Assembly (NCBI GenBank): GCA_905214525.1
Contig: CAJMMN010000032.1
Coordinates: forward strand, 1 to 23,657
Direction of reading: 5' to 3'
Length of the DNA stretch: 23,657 bases
DNA from: an uncultured bacterium
GTDB taxonomy: Bacteria; Actinomycetota; Coriobacteriia; Coriobacteriales; Coriobacteriaceae
Each line of letters opens with the position of its first letter. Position 1 is the stretch's first letter. Shown one piece after another: positions 7,617 to 15,626 of the stretch. Made by a program: the position numbers and the translations under genes. Under the pieces are notes generated by a model, which saw nothing but the letters and a program-made list of their open reading frames with translations, made no database searches and had not been told where the DNA came from.

Positions 7617-7628
7617 TGACATATGCCA
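7617..7628. promoter_or_regulatory. Palindromic operator candidate 1
   Basis: TGACATATGCCA, one mismatch from the perfect palindrome at 7670-7681. The two centres are 53 bp apart, close to five helical turns. It lies upstream of the predicted promoter of the DUF134-NifX gene and within the divergent thyA upstream region. Confidence 0.5.
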
Positions 7629-7636
7629 AAAATACC

Positions 7637-7664
7637 TTGCTCTGCGGAGCACACGCGTTATTCT
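7637..7664 (+). promoter_or_regulatory. Candidate promoter of the DUF134-NifX gene
   Basis: TTGCTC (7637-7642), 16-nt spacer, TATTCT (7659-7664). The expected transcription start is near 7671, inside the second palindrome. The promoter is thus bracketed by the two palindromes, a layout typical of autorepression. Matches to consensus are moderate. Confidence 0.35.
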
Positions 7665-7669
7665 ATTGT

Positions 7670-7681
7670 TGACATATGTCA
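7670..7681. promoter_or_regulatory. Palindromic operator candidate 2
   Basis: TGACATATGTCA is a perfect 12-bp palindrome, directly before the AAGGAG ribosome-binding site and 14 nt before the ATG of the regulator-like gene. It repeats the site at 7617-7628. Confidence 0.55.
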
Positions 7682-7695
7682 GATAAGGAGTGCAC

Positions 7696-8460
7696 ATGGC
7701 AGGAAGACGCGAGAAACTGCGCCGCGTCGGGATCATCCCCGAATACCGCGGCTTCACCCCCGACGGCCTTGCCAGCGGAAACGCCATCGATATGACGGTC
7801 GACGAGCTCGAAGTCCTGCGGCTGTGCGACATGGAAGGCCTTAACCAAGAGGCAGCCGCACAGCACATGGGCATTGCCCGTGCCACGGTGGCGGCTATTT
7901 GCAGCCGAGCGCATCGCAAGGTGGCAAACGCGTTGGTCAATGGTCGGGCGCTCATCATCGAAGGCGGCAATATCGCGTACTCCCCCATCACCACAACGAC
8001 GGCCGTATGGCCAGCAAAGGAGATCGGTACCATGAGAGTGGCAACCACGTATGACAACGGCAACATCTTTATGCACTTTGGCCGCAGTGAGCAGTTCAAG
8101 ATCTACGACATTCAGGACGGCAAGGTGCTCAACGAGCAGGTCGTGGGCACCGGCGGCACCGGCCACGGTGCCCTTGCGGGCCTGCTCGCCAACGGCGGCG
8201 TGGACACGCTCATCTGCGGCGGCATCGGCGGTGGCGCTATCAACGCGCTTGCCCAAGCCGGCATCACGGTATACGCAGGTGCCCAAGGCAGCTGCGACGC
8301 TTGCGTCAAGGCCCTTATCGCCGGAACGCTCGCACAGAACGGCGAGGCCACGTGCGGCTGCCACGGCCATGACCACGACCACGCCCACGAACATGGCGAG
8401 TCCTGCAGCTGCCACGGCCATCACGAGCACGAGGGCCACGAGGGCTGCGGCTGCCACTAA
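7696..8460 (+). CDS. DUF134 regulator fused to NifX-type domain with His/Cys-rich tail
   Basis: A 254-residue protein with three parts. Residues 1-100 are DUF134: a basic N-terminus, FTPDG, then a sigma-70 region-4-like helix-turn-helix (MTVDELEVLRLCDMEGLNQEAA … ATVAAICSRAHRKVANAL). Residues 113-215 are a dinitrogenase iron-molybdenum cofactor (NifX/NifB C-terminal) type domain, with VATTYDNGNIFMHFGRSEQFKIY, VVGTGGTGHGAL and LICGGIGGGAINAL. Such domains bind Fe-S or metal clusters. Residues 219-254 hold 12 His and 6 Cys, a probable metal-binding tail; CDAC lies at 200-203. The ATG at 7696 has AAGGAG five nt upstream. It is divergent from thyA and its upstream region has two palindromes. The role is inferred as a metal- or cluster-responsive transcription regulator; the ligand and targets are unknown. 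No nif genes are in the window. Confidence 0.88.
   Translation: MAGRREKLRRVGIIPEYRGFTPDGLASGNAIDMTVDELEVLRLCDMEGLNQEAAAQHMGIARATVAAICSRAHRKVANALVNGRALIIEGGNIAYSPITTTTAVWPAKEIGTMRVATTYDNGNIFMHFGRSEQFKIYDIQDGKVLNEQVVGTGGTGHGALAGLLANGGVDTLICGGIGGGAINALAQAGITVYAGAQGSCDACVKALIAGTLAQNGEATCGCHGHDHDHAHEHGESCSCHGHHEHEGHEGCGCH
8016..8034 (+). promoter_or_regulatory. Internal ribosome-binding site and ATG before the NifX domain
   Basis: AAAGGAG at 8016-8022 is followed after nine nt by an in-frame ATG at 8032-8034 (Met113). That ATG begins MRVATTYDNG, which is exactly where a stand-alone NifX-family protein would start. A separate ~142-residue product (8032-8460) could be translated from the same mRNA. 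This may be a trace of two genes that fused in frame, or a working second start. Confidence 0.45.
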
Positions 8461-8523
8461 CGGCACGGCACCGCGAGCTCGGGGCGCGACGCTGAACGCA
8501 GCCCAACTATCAAAGCCAACAAC

Positions 8524-8555
8524 AAAGGCCACCCGGTAGCTTCCGAGTGGCCTTT
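8524..8555. terminator. Bidirectional terminator between DUF134-NifX gene and ffh
   Basis: AAAGGCCAC (8524-8532) pairs with GTGGCCTTT (8547-8555), and the stem can be extended inward by a few CG pairs around a short loop. It lies between convergent genes, with TTT/AAA at the stem bases serving as short T-runs on both strands. The rest of 8461-8580 shows no gene. Confidence 0.65.
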
Positions 8556-8580
8556 GCCATATCAAGCTGGAATTACAGCC

Positions 8581-10056
8581 CTATTTCTTATTGCGCATCT
8601 GCGCTTCCATCTGGCGCAGCAGGTCCATATCGGACTTAGGACCACCCGTTCCCAGGCCGCCCATGCCGCCCAAGCCCATGGCATCCAGACCGGGAATATT
8701 GGGCATGCGCATCTTCTTGCCCTTCTTGCCCTTTTTGCCCTTCTTGCCGCCGGCCTGTGCCTGATTGGCCATCGTGCGCATGCGGCCCATCATCTTGTTC
8801 ATCTCGCCCCACTGCTTCATAAGGCTATTGACCTCGGTGGGGGTCACACCGGCGCCCTTGGCGATACGCGCGCGACGCTGGCCGTTGATGATGGAGGGAC
8901 GCAGACGCTCCTCCTTGGTCATCGACATGATGATGGCCTCGTTCTTGTCGAAGATGCCCTCGTCCAGGTTACCGCCCATCTGGTTGAGCGCGCGCTGGCC
9001 ACCGGGGAGCATGCCCAGGATACCCTTCATGCCGCCCATCTTTTTGACGGCTTTCATCTGGTCGAGCATGTCGTTCATGGTAAAGCCCTCGCGCAGCATG
9101 CGCTCGGCAGCCTCGAGCTGTTCGGCATCGGCGGCCTCCTGGGCCTTCTCGATGATGCCGACAACGTCGCCCATGCCCAAGATTCGCTTGGCCATGCGAT
9201 CGGGATAGAACGGCTCAAGCGAATCGGGTTTCTCGCCCATGCTCACAAACTTGATGGGCTTGCCGGTCACCTGACGCACCGAAAGCGCGCCACCGCCACG
9301 GGCGTCACCGTCGAGCTTGGAGATAATCACACCATCAAAGTCGGTGCGCTCAGCAAACGTCGAGACCACGTTGACGATATCCTGGCCGGTCATGGCGTCG
9401 ACGACCATCAGCACCTGGTCGGGCTTGACGGCCTTCTTGATGTCGACGGCCTCCTGCATCATCTGCTCGTCGATCTGCAGGCGGCCGGCGGTATCGACGA
9501 TGACCACGTCACGCAGGTGGTCGACGGCCTCCTGGATGGCGCCTTTGGCGATGTCGACCGGGTGCTCGCCGTCACCGCGGAAGACCGGCACGCCGATCTC
9601 GCCACCGAGCGTGGCAAGCTGGTCGGCAGCAGCGGGACGGTAGACGTCGCACGCGGCGAGCAGCGGCGAGCGGCCCTGCTTCTTGAGCAGGTAGGCAAGC
9701 TTTACGGCAGCCGTGGTCTTACCGGAGCCCTGCAGGCCCACGAGCATGATGACATTAGGAATGCGGTTGCTAAAAACGAGCTTGCTCTCGGTTGAGCCAA
9801 GCATCTCGGTGAGCTCGTCGAGCACGATCTTGACGACGTTTTGCGCCGGCGACAGCGACTCCATGACCTCGGCGGTCATGCAGCGCTCCTTGGTCTTAGC
9901 AACGAACTCCTTGACGACCTTAAAGTTAACGTCGGCCTCGAGCAGCGCCATGCGAATGTCGCGCATGGCCGAGGTGATATCGGCCTCGGTCAGCTTACCC
10001 TTGCCGCGCAGGCGGTCAAATGTGTCGTTGAGGCGATCGCTCAGAGAATCAAACAC
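8581..10056 (-). CDS. ffh: Signal recognition particle GTPase Ffh
   Basis: The protein part of the bacterial SRP; with 4.5S RNA it binds signal peptides on ribosomes and docks on FtsY at the membrane. It has 491 residues. The N domain comes first, then the G domain with GLQGSGKTTAA (107-117), DTAGR (188-192) and SKLDGD (246-251), and the Met-rich M domain from about 320 to 440 (MLREGFTMNDMLDQMKAVKKMGGMKGILGMLPG). The C-terminus carries a Lys-Gly repeat (about 447-458) and a Gly/Met-rich tail, making it longer than the ~450 of E. coli. The start is GTG at 10056 with AAGGAG six nt upstream. It is the last gene of the acpP-rnc-smc-ftsY-ffh cluster, 10 nt after ftsY, and is followed by a terminator. 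Confidence 0.97.
   Translation of the reverse strand: MFDSLSDRLNDTFDRLRGKGKLTEADITSAMRDIRMALLEADVNFKVVKEFVAKTKERCMTAEVMESLSPAQNVVKIVLDELTEMLGSTESKLVFSNRIPNVIMLVGLQGSGKTTAAVKLAYLLKKQGRSPLLAACDVYRPAAADQLATLGGEIGVPVFRGDGEHPVDIAKGAIQEAVDHLRDVVIVDTAGRLQIDEQMMQEAVDIKKAVKPDQVLMVVDAMTGQDIVNVVSTFAERTDFDGVIISKLDGDARGGGALSVRQVTGKPIKFVSMGEKPDSLEPFYPDRMAKRILGMGDVVGIIEKAQEAADAEQLEAAERMLREGFTMNDMLDQMKAVKKMGGMKGILGMLPGGQRALNQMGGNLDEGIFDKNEAIIMSMTKEERLRPSIINGQRRARIAKGAGVTPTEVNSLMKQWGEMNKMMGRMRTMANQAQAGGKKGKKGKKGKKMRMPNIPGLDAMGLGGMGGLGTGGPKSDMDLLRQMEAQMRNKK
8714..8749. repeat. Four tandem 9-bp units encoding (KKG)n in Ffh
   Basis: TTCTTGCCC is repeated four times in tandem with small changes (plus-strand reading). 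On the coding strand this gives the Lys-Lys-Gly repeats after the M domain. The copy number could vary between strains by slippage without breaking the frame. Confidence 0.75.
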
Positions 10057-10066
10057 TGGTTACTCC

Positions 10067-10984
10067 TTAATTGGACTCGCCCACCAGGGCGCGGCAGAAA
10101 TCTTTGGCATTGAACTCCTGCAGGTCATCGACCTGCTCGCCCACGCCCACGCGCAGGATCGGGAGCTTGAGCTTCTCAGCCACGGCCATGGCGATACCGC
10201 CTTTTGCCGTGCCGTCGAGCTTGGTCATGATAATACCGTCCAGGCCCAGCGCCTCGTTAAACTCGAGCGCCTGGTTCAGACCGTTCTGGCCGGTGGCGGC
10301 ATCGATCACGAGCACGACCGAGACGGGCATGGGGCCGGCGGCCATATTGGCGGCGCGCTTACGCGTCACGTTAACCACCTTGGCAAGCTCGCGCATGAGT
10401 TCGGGGCTTGTGTGCAGACGACCGGCGGTGTCGATCAGCACCAGGTCGCTGCCGCGCTTATCGGCCTCATCGAGCACGTCGTAGCACACGCTCGCCGGGT
10501 CGGAACCGCGATCGCGCTTGATGACGGGGACGCCGGCGCGCTGACCCCACACATCGAGCTGCTCGATGGCGGCGGCGCGGAAGGTATCGGCAGAACCGAT
10601 CACCACGTTCTTGCCGCGGGCAGCCATGGCGCTCGCAATCTTGCCGACCGTTGTGGTCTTGCCGGCGCCGTTGATGCCCACAAACAGCACGCAGCTCGGC
10701 GTATCGGAAAACGGATCACGCTCAACAGGCACAAAATGGCCCTCGAGCTGCTCGGCCAGAGCGCGGCGAAGCTGCGGGGCGGTCTTAAGGTTCTTCTTGG
10801 CAGCAGCATCGCGCAGGTCATCGGAGACCTGAATAGCGACCTCGGCACCCATGTCACCCATGACGAGGGTGTCCTCAAGGTCCTCCCAAAAGTCCTCGTC
10901 GACCTCGCCACCAAAGTAGAAGACCTCGTTGAGGGCCTCGCGGCTGCGCTCAAGTCCGCGCGAGAGAGCGTCAAAGAATCCCAT
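10067..10984 (-). CDS. ftsY: SRP receptor GTPase FtsY
   Basis: The membrane-associated docking partner of Ffh; both GTPases are activated on complex formation. It has 305 residues: the N domain starts almost at once (MGFFDALSRGLERSREALNEVF) and the long acidic A domain of E. coli FtsY is absent, as in many Gram-positives. G-domain motifs are GINGAGKTTT (103-112), DTAGRLHTSPELMREL (185-200) and TKLDGTAKGG (254-263). The start at 10984 shares one base with the smc stop codon (TAATG) and has only a weak ribosome-binding site, so translation is probably coupled to smc. It precedes ffh by 10 nt. Confidence 0.97.
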   Translation of the reverse strand: MGFFDALSRGLERSREALNEVFYFGGEVDEDFWEDLEDTLVMGDMGAEVAIQVSDDLRDAAAKKNLKTAPQLRRALAEQLEGHFVPVERDPFSDTPSCVLFVGINGAGKTTTVGKIASAMAARGKNVVIGSADTFRAAAIEQLDVWGQRAGVPVIKRDRGSDPASVCYDVLDEADKRGSDLVLIDTAGRLHTSPELMRELAKVVNVTRKRAANMAAGPMPVSVVLVIDAATGQNGLNQALEFNEALGLDGIIMTKLDGTAKGGIAMAVAEKLKLPILRVGVGEQVDDLQEFNAKDFCRALVGESN

Positions 10985-13900
10985 TATGCATTCACGACCT
11001 TTCCGGTTTCGCGATCGAGTTTTTGCGAGACGACGCGGCTGACGCCGTCGGCTTGCATCGAGACGCCATAGAGAACGTCAGCGTCCTCCATAGTACGGCG
11101 CTGATGCGAAATGACCAAGAGCTGTGTATCGGAACGCAGCACATCGAGGGCTCCGATGAGCTTGGACAGGTTGGCGTCATCAAGCGCCGCCTCGACCTCG
11201 TCCAGCACATAGAACGGCACCGTGCGCGTGCGGTACACGGCAAAGAGCAGGGCGAGCGCCGTCAGACTCTTCTCGCCACCCGACATGAGCATCATCTTAG
11301 TAATGCGCTTGCCGCGCGGCTGCGCCACAACCTCAATGCCCGTCTCGGCAGGATGCTCGGGATCGGTCATCTCAAGATGAGCCTGGCCACCCGGGAACAG
11401 CATGGCGAAGATCTCACGGAAGTTCGCATCGACCTTCTCAAACGTCACCAGAAACGCCTTGCGCATCTTGCGATCAATGGCCACTGTGATCTTGGTGAGC
11501 GCCTTGCGCGCGCTCTCCAGATCGGCCAGCTGCTCCTCGATGTAATCGGCGCGGCGCTTGAGCTGCTCGTACTCCTCCATGGCAACCTGGTTCACAGGGC
11601 CCAGGTTGTTAATCTGGCGCACGAGCTGGTTGAGCTCGCGCTCGGCGGCGTCGCGGTCGGTGGGAGCAGGAAGCATGAGCGCTTCCTCGAGCACCGTAGT
11701 GCCATCGGCGGTAATGGCCTTGATGGCCGCCTCCACCTGCACCTCGAGCTTGCCGCGGGAAACCTTGAACTCGTTTTGCGTCGCCGTGGCGGCATCGACC
11801 CGCTCCTTGGCGCGGGAGACCTCGGCCTTGGCGTCTTCGATGGTCTTCTTGAGCGAGGCCGAGTCCGCCTCCTCGAGCGAAGCCTGATCACGCAGACGCG
11901 CGGCCCAATCCGATGCGCGATCCAGCAGGGCCGAATAGCGCTCGTGCATGGGGTCGACACGCAGGCGCAGCAGCTCGAGTGAGCGCGAGGCCTGGCGTGT
12001 TCCGCGGATACGGCGGTCGATGCCCTCGAGTCGATGCTCCAAGTCGGGCACACAGCCCTTCAGCGAACGCAGACGCTCGCTCGTCTGAGCCAGGCGGACC
12101 TTGGCATCGGCGAGCTTGCCGGCTGCCTCGGAATCGTCACGACGCACGCGATCGAGCTCGTCGTTGGCTTCGGCAATCTGGAGACCCAGGTCGCCTGCCT
12201 GCGCGCGGGCCTCGTCGCGCGAACGGGTGAGTTCGTCAACGCGCGGGCGCGCAGCGCGAACGGCCTCGGCGGCCTGCTCGCGGCGCTTGGAGATGCGCAC
12301 GCGCTCGACCTCGGCGTTGTAGGCGCTTTGCTCCAGGCGGCCAATCTCGGAGAGCAGCGAGCGGCGCTCGCCCTCAAGACGGGCGATCTCGCCGGCGGCA
12401 TCGCCCTCGGCGGCACGCGCCTCCTCAACGGCCGCATTGGCCTCGACGACCTGATCCGACACATGCTCAAACACAGCAGCTAGATCGGGCTCCAGGCCCT
12501 CCAGCTCGCGAATGCGACGCTTGCGCTCCAAGGCACCCGACGCCTCGCCAGCATCGAGGCCCACACGCACCAGGCCGCCGCAGGCGACGCGGGCGCCATC
12601 GGGGGTCACGTAAGTCACACCGTCAACGACAGGGGCAGCCAACGCGGCAGCCAAGTCATCGACCACGTAATAGCCGCCGAGAAGGGCCTCGACAACCGGG
12701 CCATAACCGGAGCGCACGGACAGACGATCGACCAGACGCGTACCGGCAGCGCCCTCGGCGGCAGCAGAGCCACTCACGCCGCGCGCCATCAGCAGCGCCT
12801 CGCCCGAGGCCTTCTTTTGGTCCAGAGCAGCACGACCGGCACGCTCAAGCGTAGCGGCGTCATCAAACAGTAGGGCATCGATATCGCCGGCAAGCAGCTG
12901 CTCGACCAGGCCCTCAAGCTCACGAGGAGCCTCGAGCACGTCGCCCAGACGGCCTGAGACATCGTCGCCCAGCGCGCCCACCAGACGGCTCACCAGCGGC
13001 GAGCTGTCTGCCATGCGGGCATCGAGCTTCTTTTGGCTGGCAAGCTCCGAGCGAACCTCGGACAGCTTGTTGCGCGCTTCGCTCTCGCGATTACGCAGGT
13101 CCTTGAGGGCAGCGCGTGCCGTCTCGGTGGCCTCGCGCGCATCGTTCTGGGCCTGACGAGCCGCCTCAAGGGCACTCTCAAGCTCCTCAGCACGGTCGCG
13201 ACGGCTATCAAGCGATGCTGTAACCTCCTCGAGCTGTTCATCAATCTGCTCCAGGCGCGAGGCGTACATGTTGTCCTCGACCTCGGCGTTGCTCAGCGAG
13301 TCCTTCACCTTGGCGAGTTCGAGCGCCGCGTTATCGGCCACACGCTGCACATCGCGTTGCTCACGCGTAAGCTGCGAAATCTGATTGTCGAGCGCCACGC
13401 GCCGCTCGTGGAGCTCAGCGGCGGCAGGACCAGCGGCGTCAACGTCCTCCTGGGCCTGCATGTGCGCGCCGGTCACTTCCTCAAGCTGTGCACGCGCGTC
13501 CTCGAGCTCCTCGACCACGCGACGACGCTGATGCTCGGAGCTCGAGATCTGGCCACGCATGTCGGACAGGCGCGACACCATGTTGTGGCCCTTTTCCTCG
13601 AGCAGGCGCATATCGGAGTTAATGCGGCCGACCACGTCTTGCATATGGCGGCGCTGCTCGCCCAGGTCGCCCACAAACAGGCCCTTTTCCTCGAGCATAA
13701 CCTGGAGCTTCTCGAGCTCGCGCTCCTTTTCGCCCATGCGGTACTGCGCAAGCTCCAGCTCGGCGGCGCCTTCCTTGGAGCGGCTCTCCAAGTCGTTCCA
13801 CTGCGACTGCAGCGAACGAAGCTCGTCGACGGCCAGCATCTGCGTAAGTTCGTTCGCGCGCGAGGACAGCTCTTTGTACTTGCGCGCGCGATCGACCTGA

Positions 13901-14520
13901 CGCTCCAGCGGCCGCAGCTGACGGGCGATTTCCTTATTGATGTCGCGGGCACGGGTCAAGTGCTCGTCCATCGATTTAATCTTTTTGAGCGCACGCTCCT
14001 TGCGGCGTTTGTGCTTGGAGATGCCGGCGGCCTCCTCGATGAGGGCACGGCGCTCCTCGGGGCGGCTCTGCAAAATGGCGTCGAGCTTGCCCTGGCTGAT
14101 GATGGAATGCGTATCCTTACCCAGGCCCGAATCGTGCAGGATGTCCTGAATGTCCATCAGGCGGCACGGGCTCGAGTTGATGAGGTACTCGCTTTCGCCC
14201 GAGCGATACATACGACGGGTGATGGCGACCTCGTCAAAGTCGACGGGCAGCATATGGTCCGAGTTATCGAGCACCAGCGTGACCTCGACGACACCCACCG
14301 GCTTGCGCGCTGACGAGCCCGAGAAGATGACATCCTCCATGGCCTGGCCGCGCAGCTGCTTGGCGCTCTGCTCGCCCAGGACCCACAGAATCGAGTCAGA
14401 GATGTTCGATTTTCCCGAGCCGTTGGGACCGACGATGACGGTCAGGCCCGGCTCAAACGTCATATGGGCGCGGTCGGCAAACGACTTGAACCCTTTGAGC
14501 GTGAGGGACTTGAGATACAC
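10984..14520 (-). CDS. smc: Chromosome segregation ATPase SMC
   Basis: A condensin subunit that, with ScpA/ScpB, extrudes DNA loops and organises replicated origins. Its 1178 residues match full-length bacterial SMC. Walker A GPNGSGKSN lies at 31-39, with a Q-loop region after it. Long coiled coils follow (about 165-500 and 660-1000), separated by a Gly-rich hinge (about 510-655, containing SSPLVSRLVGALGDDVSGRLGDVL). The C-terminal head has the ABC signature LMSGGEKSLTALALLFA from 1078, Walker B YVLDEVEAALDD (about 1104-1115) and the switch His in VISHQRRTM. The start is GTG at 14520 with GAGG just upstream. It begins 10 nt after the rnc stop. Coiled-coil codons are very GC-rich, which explains the long open frames on the other strand. 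Confidence 0.98.
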   Translation of the reverse strand: MYLKSLTLKGFKSFADRAHMTFEPGLTVIVGPNGSGKSNISDSILWVLGEQSAKQLRGQAMEDVIFSGSSARKPVGVVEVTLVLDNSDHMLPVDFDEVAITRRMYRSGESEYLINSSPCRLMDIQDILHDSGLGKDTHSIISQGKLDAILQSRPEERRALIEEAAGISKHKRRKERALKKIKSMDEHLTRARDINKEIARQLRPLERQVDRARKYKELSSRANELTQMLAVDELRSLQSQWNDLESRSKEGAAELELAQYRMGEKERELEKLQVMLEEKGLFVGDLGEQRRHMQDVVGRINSDMRLLEEKGHNMVSRLSDMRGQISSSEHQRRRVVEELEDARAQLEEVTGAHMQAQEDVDAAGPAAAELHERRVALDNQISQLTREQRDVQRVADNAALELAKVKDSLSNAEVEDNMYASRLEQIDEQLEEVTASLDSRRDRAEELESALEAARQAQNDAREATETARAALKDLRNRESEARNKLSEVRSELASQKKLDARMADSSPLVSRLVGALGDDVSGRLGDVLEAPRELEGLVEQLLAGDIDALLFDDAATLERAGRAALDQKKASGEALLMARGVSGSAAAEGAAGTRLVDRLSVRSGYGPVVEALLGGYYVVDDLAAALAAPVVDGVTYVTPDGARVACGGLVRVGLDAGEASGALERKRRIRELEGLEPDLAAVFEHVSDQVVEANAAVEEARAAEGDAAGEIARLEGERRSLLSEIGRLEQSAYNAEVERVRISKRREQAAEAVRAARPRVDELTRSRDEARAQAGDLGLQIAEANDELDRVRRDDSEAAGKLADAKVRLAQTSERLRSLKGCVPDLEHRLEGIDRRIRGTRQASRSLELLRLRVDPMHERYSALLDRASDWAARLRDQASLEEADSASLKKTIEDAKAEVSRAKERVDAATATQNEFKVSRGKLEVQVEAAIKAITADGTTVLEEALMLPAPTDRDAAERELNQLVRQINNLGPVNQVAMEEYEQLKRRADYIEEQLADLESARKALTKITVAIDRKMRKAFLVTFEKVDANFREIFAMLFPGGQAHLEMTDPEHPAETGIEVVAQPRGKRITKMMLMSGGEKSLTALALLFAVYRTRTVPFYVLDEVEAALDDANLSKLIGALDVLRSDTQLLVISHQRRTMEDADVLYGVSMQADGVSRVVSQKLDRETGKVVNA

Positions 14521-14530
14521 GGTTCCTCGC

Positions 14531-15256
14531 TTAAACAGGCTTCTTGTTGAGAATCACGCCGTTGGTGGTGTAGCCCATGCGGTCAAGTGCCTCGAGTGCA
14601 GCGGCTCCCTCGGCTTCCTTCTTTGAGGAGCCGGAGCCGCGACCCTGGCGAATACCATCGATCAACACCACGGCGGTAAAGGTGGGCGCATGCGCCGGGC
14701 CCTCGGAGCCAACGAGCTTATACGCGGGAGGCTCATGGCCGTCTGCCTGCACGCACTCCTGCAAGAACGACTTGGGGTTCGCAGGATGCTCGGCACGCTC
14801 AGAGGCCAAATGGGGCTTAAGCGTACGGTGGATAAACTCCGCCGCCGCATCCCAGCCAGCATCCAGATACAGCGCGCCCACGAGCGACTCATAGACGTTC
14901 TCGAGCGCCGAGTGCAGGCCACGCGCGCCGGTACCGGTCTCGGAGGCACCAAAGATGATGATGTCGTCGATACCCAGCTCGTGCGACACCTCGGACAGCG
15001 TAGCGCCCGAGACAAGCGACACCTTCAGGCGCGTGAGCTTGCCCTCGTCAAACTCCGGATAGGACTCAAACAGGGAGCGTGCGACCACAGCGCCCAAAAT
15101 GGAATCGCCCAAGAATTCAAGGCGCTCATAGCTGGCAGAAACCGGCTGGCCCTCGACTGCCGAGGGATGCGTAAGCGCCGCGCGCAGCAGCACCTTATTA
15201 TTGAACTCGTGGCCCAGGATTTCCTGGGCACGCGTAAGTCGTTCAGACAAAGCCAA
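14531..15256 (-). CDS. rnc: Ribonuclease III
   Basis: Cuts double-stranded RNA, including the rRNA precursor stems and mRNA hairpins. It has 241 residues: the catalytic domain with signature ERLEFLGDS (44-52) and the second metal-binding Glu123 in ENVYESLVGALYLD, then a double-stranded-RNA-binding domain from about 164 to 232 (NPKSFLQECVQ … GSGSSKKEAEGAAALEAL). The start is a rare TTG at 15256, supported by GGAGG eight nt upstream; that site lies inside the last codons of acpP, three nt away. It is followed by smc after 10 nt. The TTG start and the embedded ribosome-binding site suggest low, acpP-coupled expression. Confidence 0.96.
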   Translation of the reverse strand: MALSERLTRAQEILGHEFNNKVLLRAALTHPSAVEGQPVSASYERLEFLGDSILGAVVARSLFESYPEFDEGKLTRLKVSLVSGATLSEVSHELGIDDIIIFGASETGTGARGLHSALENVYESLVGALYLDAGWDAAAEFIHRTLKPHLASERAEHPANPKSFLQECVQADGHEPPAYKLVGSEGPAHAPTFTAVVLIDGIRQGRGSGSSKKEAEGAAALEALDRMGYTTNGVILNKKPV

Positions 15257-15259
15257 GAC

Positions 15260-15502
15260 CTAAGCCTCCCTGGCGTTTTCAATCGCGTCGACGGCGTCGG
15301 CGACAGAGTTGAGCGAGAGCAGGGTCTCGTCATCGATCTCGAGATTGAACTCGTCCTCGATAGCCGTAACCAGTTGCAGGCGCTCGAGCGAGTTGGCATC
15401 GAGGTCGTCAAAGGTGGTCTCATCGCTAATTTCGGCAACATCGACGCCCAGAACGTCAGCAGCGACCTCGGCGATCTTGTCGAAGATTTCGGAGCGGTCC
15501 AT
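15260..15502 (-). CDS. acpP: Acyl carrier protein
   Basis: A small acidic carrier of fatty-acyl chains on a phosphopantetheine arm, used in fatty acid and phospholipid synthesis. Its 80 residues are typical. It has the four-helix pattern with the attachment Ser38 in DDLDANSLERLQLV. In most ACPs the attachment motif is DSL; here it is NSL, so the Asp before the Ser is replaced by Asn. The ATG at 15502 is chosen because AGAGGA precedes it by about eight nt; an upstream ATG at 15517 would place that site inside the coding region. The gene leads the rnc-smc-ftsY-ffh cluster, and a -10-like box lies 72 nt upstream. Confidence 0.93.
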   Translation of the reverse strand: MDRSEIFDKIAEVAADVLGVDVAEISDETTFDDLDANSLERLQLVTAIEDEFNLEIDDETLLSLNSVADAVDAIENAREA

Positions 15503-15573
15503 AGCGCTTCCTCTCATAGTGCATGAATACCAAAAGATTGGCACCGCGCAGACGGCACCAAAACACGGTTTTG

Positions 15574-15579
15574 ATTCTA
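15574..15579 (-). promoter_or_regulatory. Candidate -10 box of the acpP operon
   Basis: Minus-strand TAGAAT (5 of 6) in the 124-nt gap between plsX and acpP. No convincing -35 box is visible. The gap holds no gene. Confidence 0.3.
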
Positions 15580-15626
15580 CCCCACGACGTGCGCCGCGAG
15601 GCACATAACAACGCCCTAACTCGCTC

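Noticed and set aside
7530..8099. N-terminal extension of thyA upstream of 7529
   Set aside because: It overlaps the divergent DUF134 gene and its control region; the ATG at 7529 has a strong ribosome-binding site and gives the family-normal length.
9713..14313. Long plus-strand open frames across ffh, ftsY and smc
   Set aside because: Mirror frames of highly biased coding sequence; translations lack recognisable motifs.
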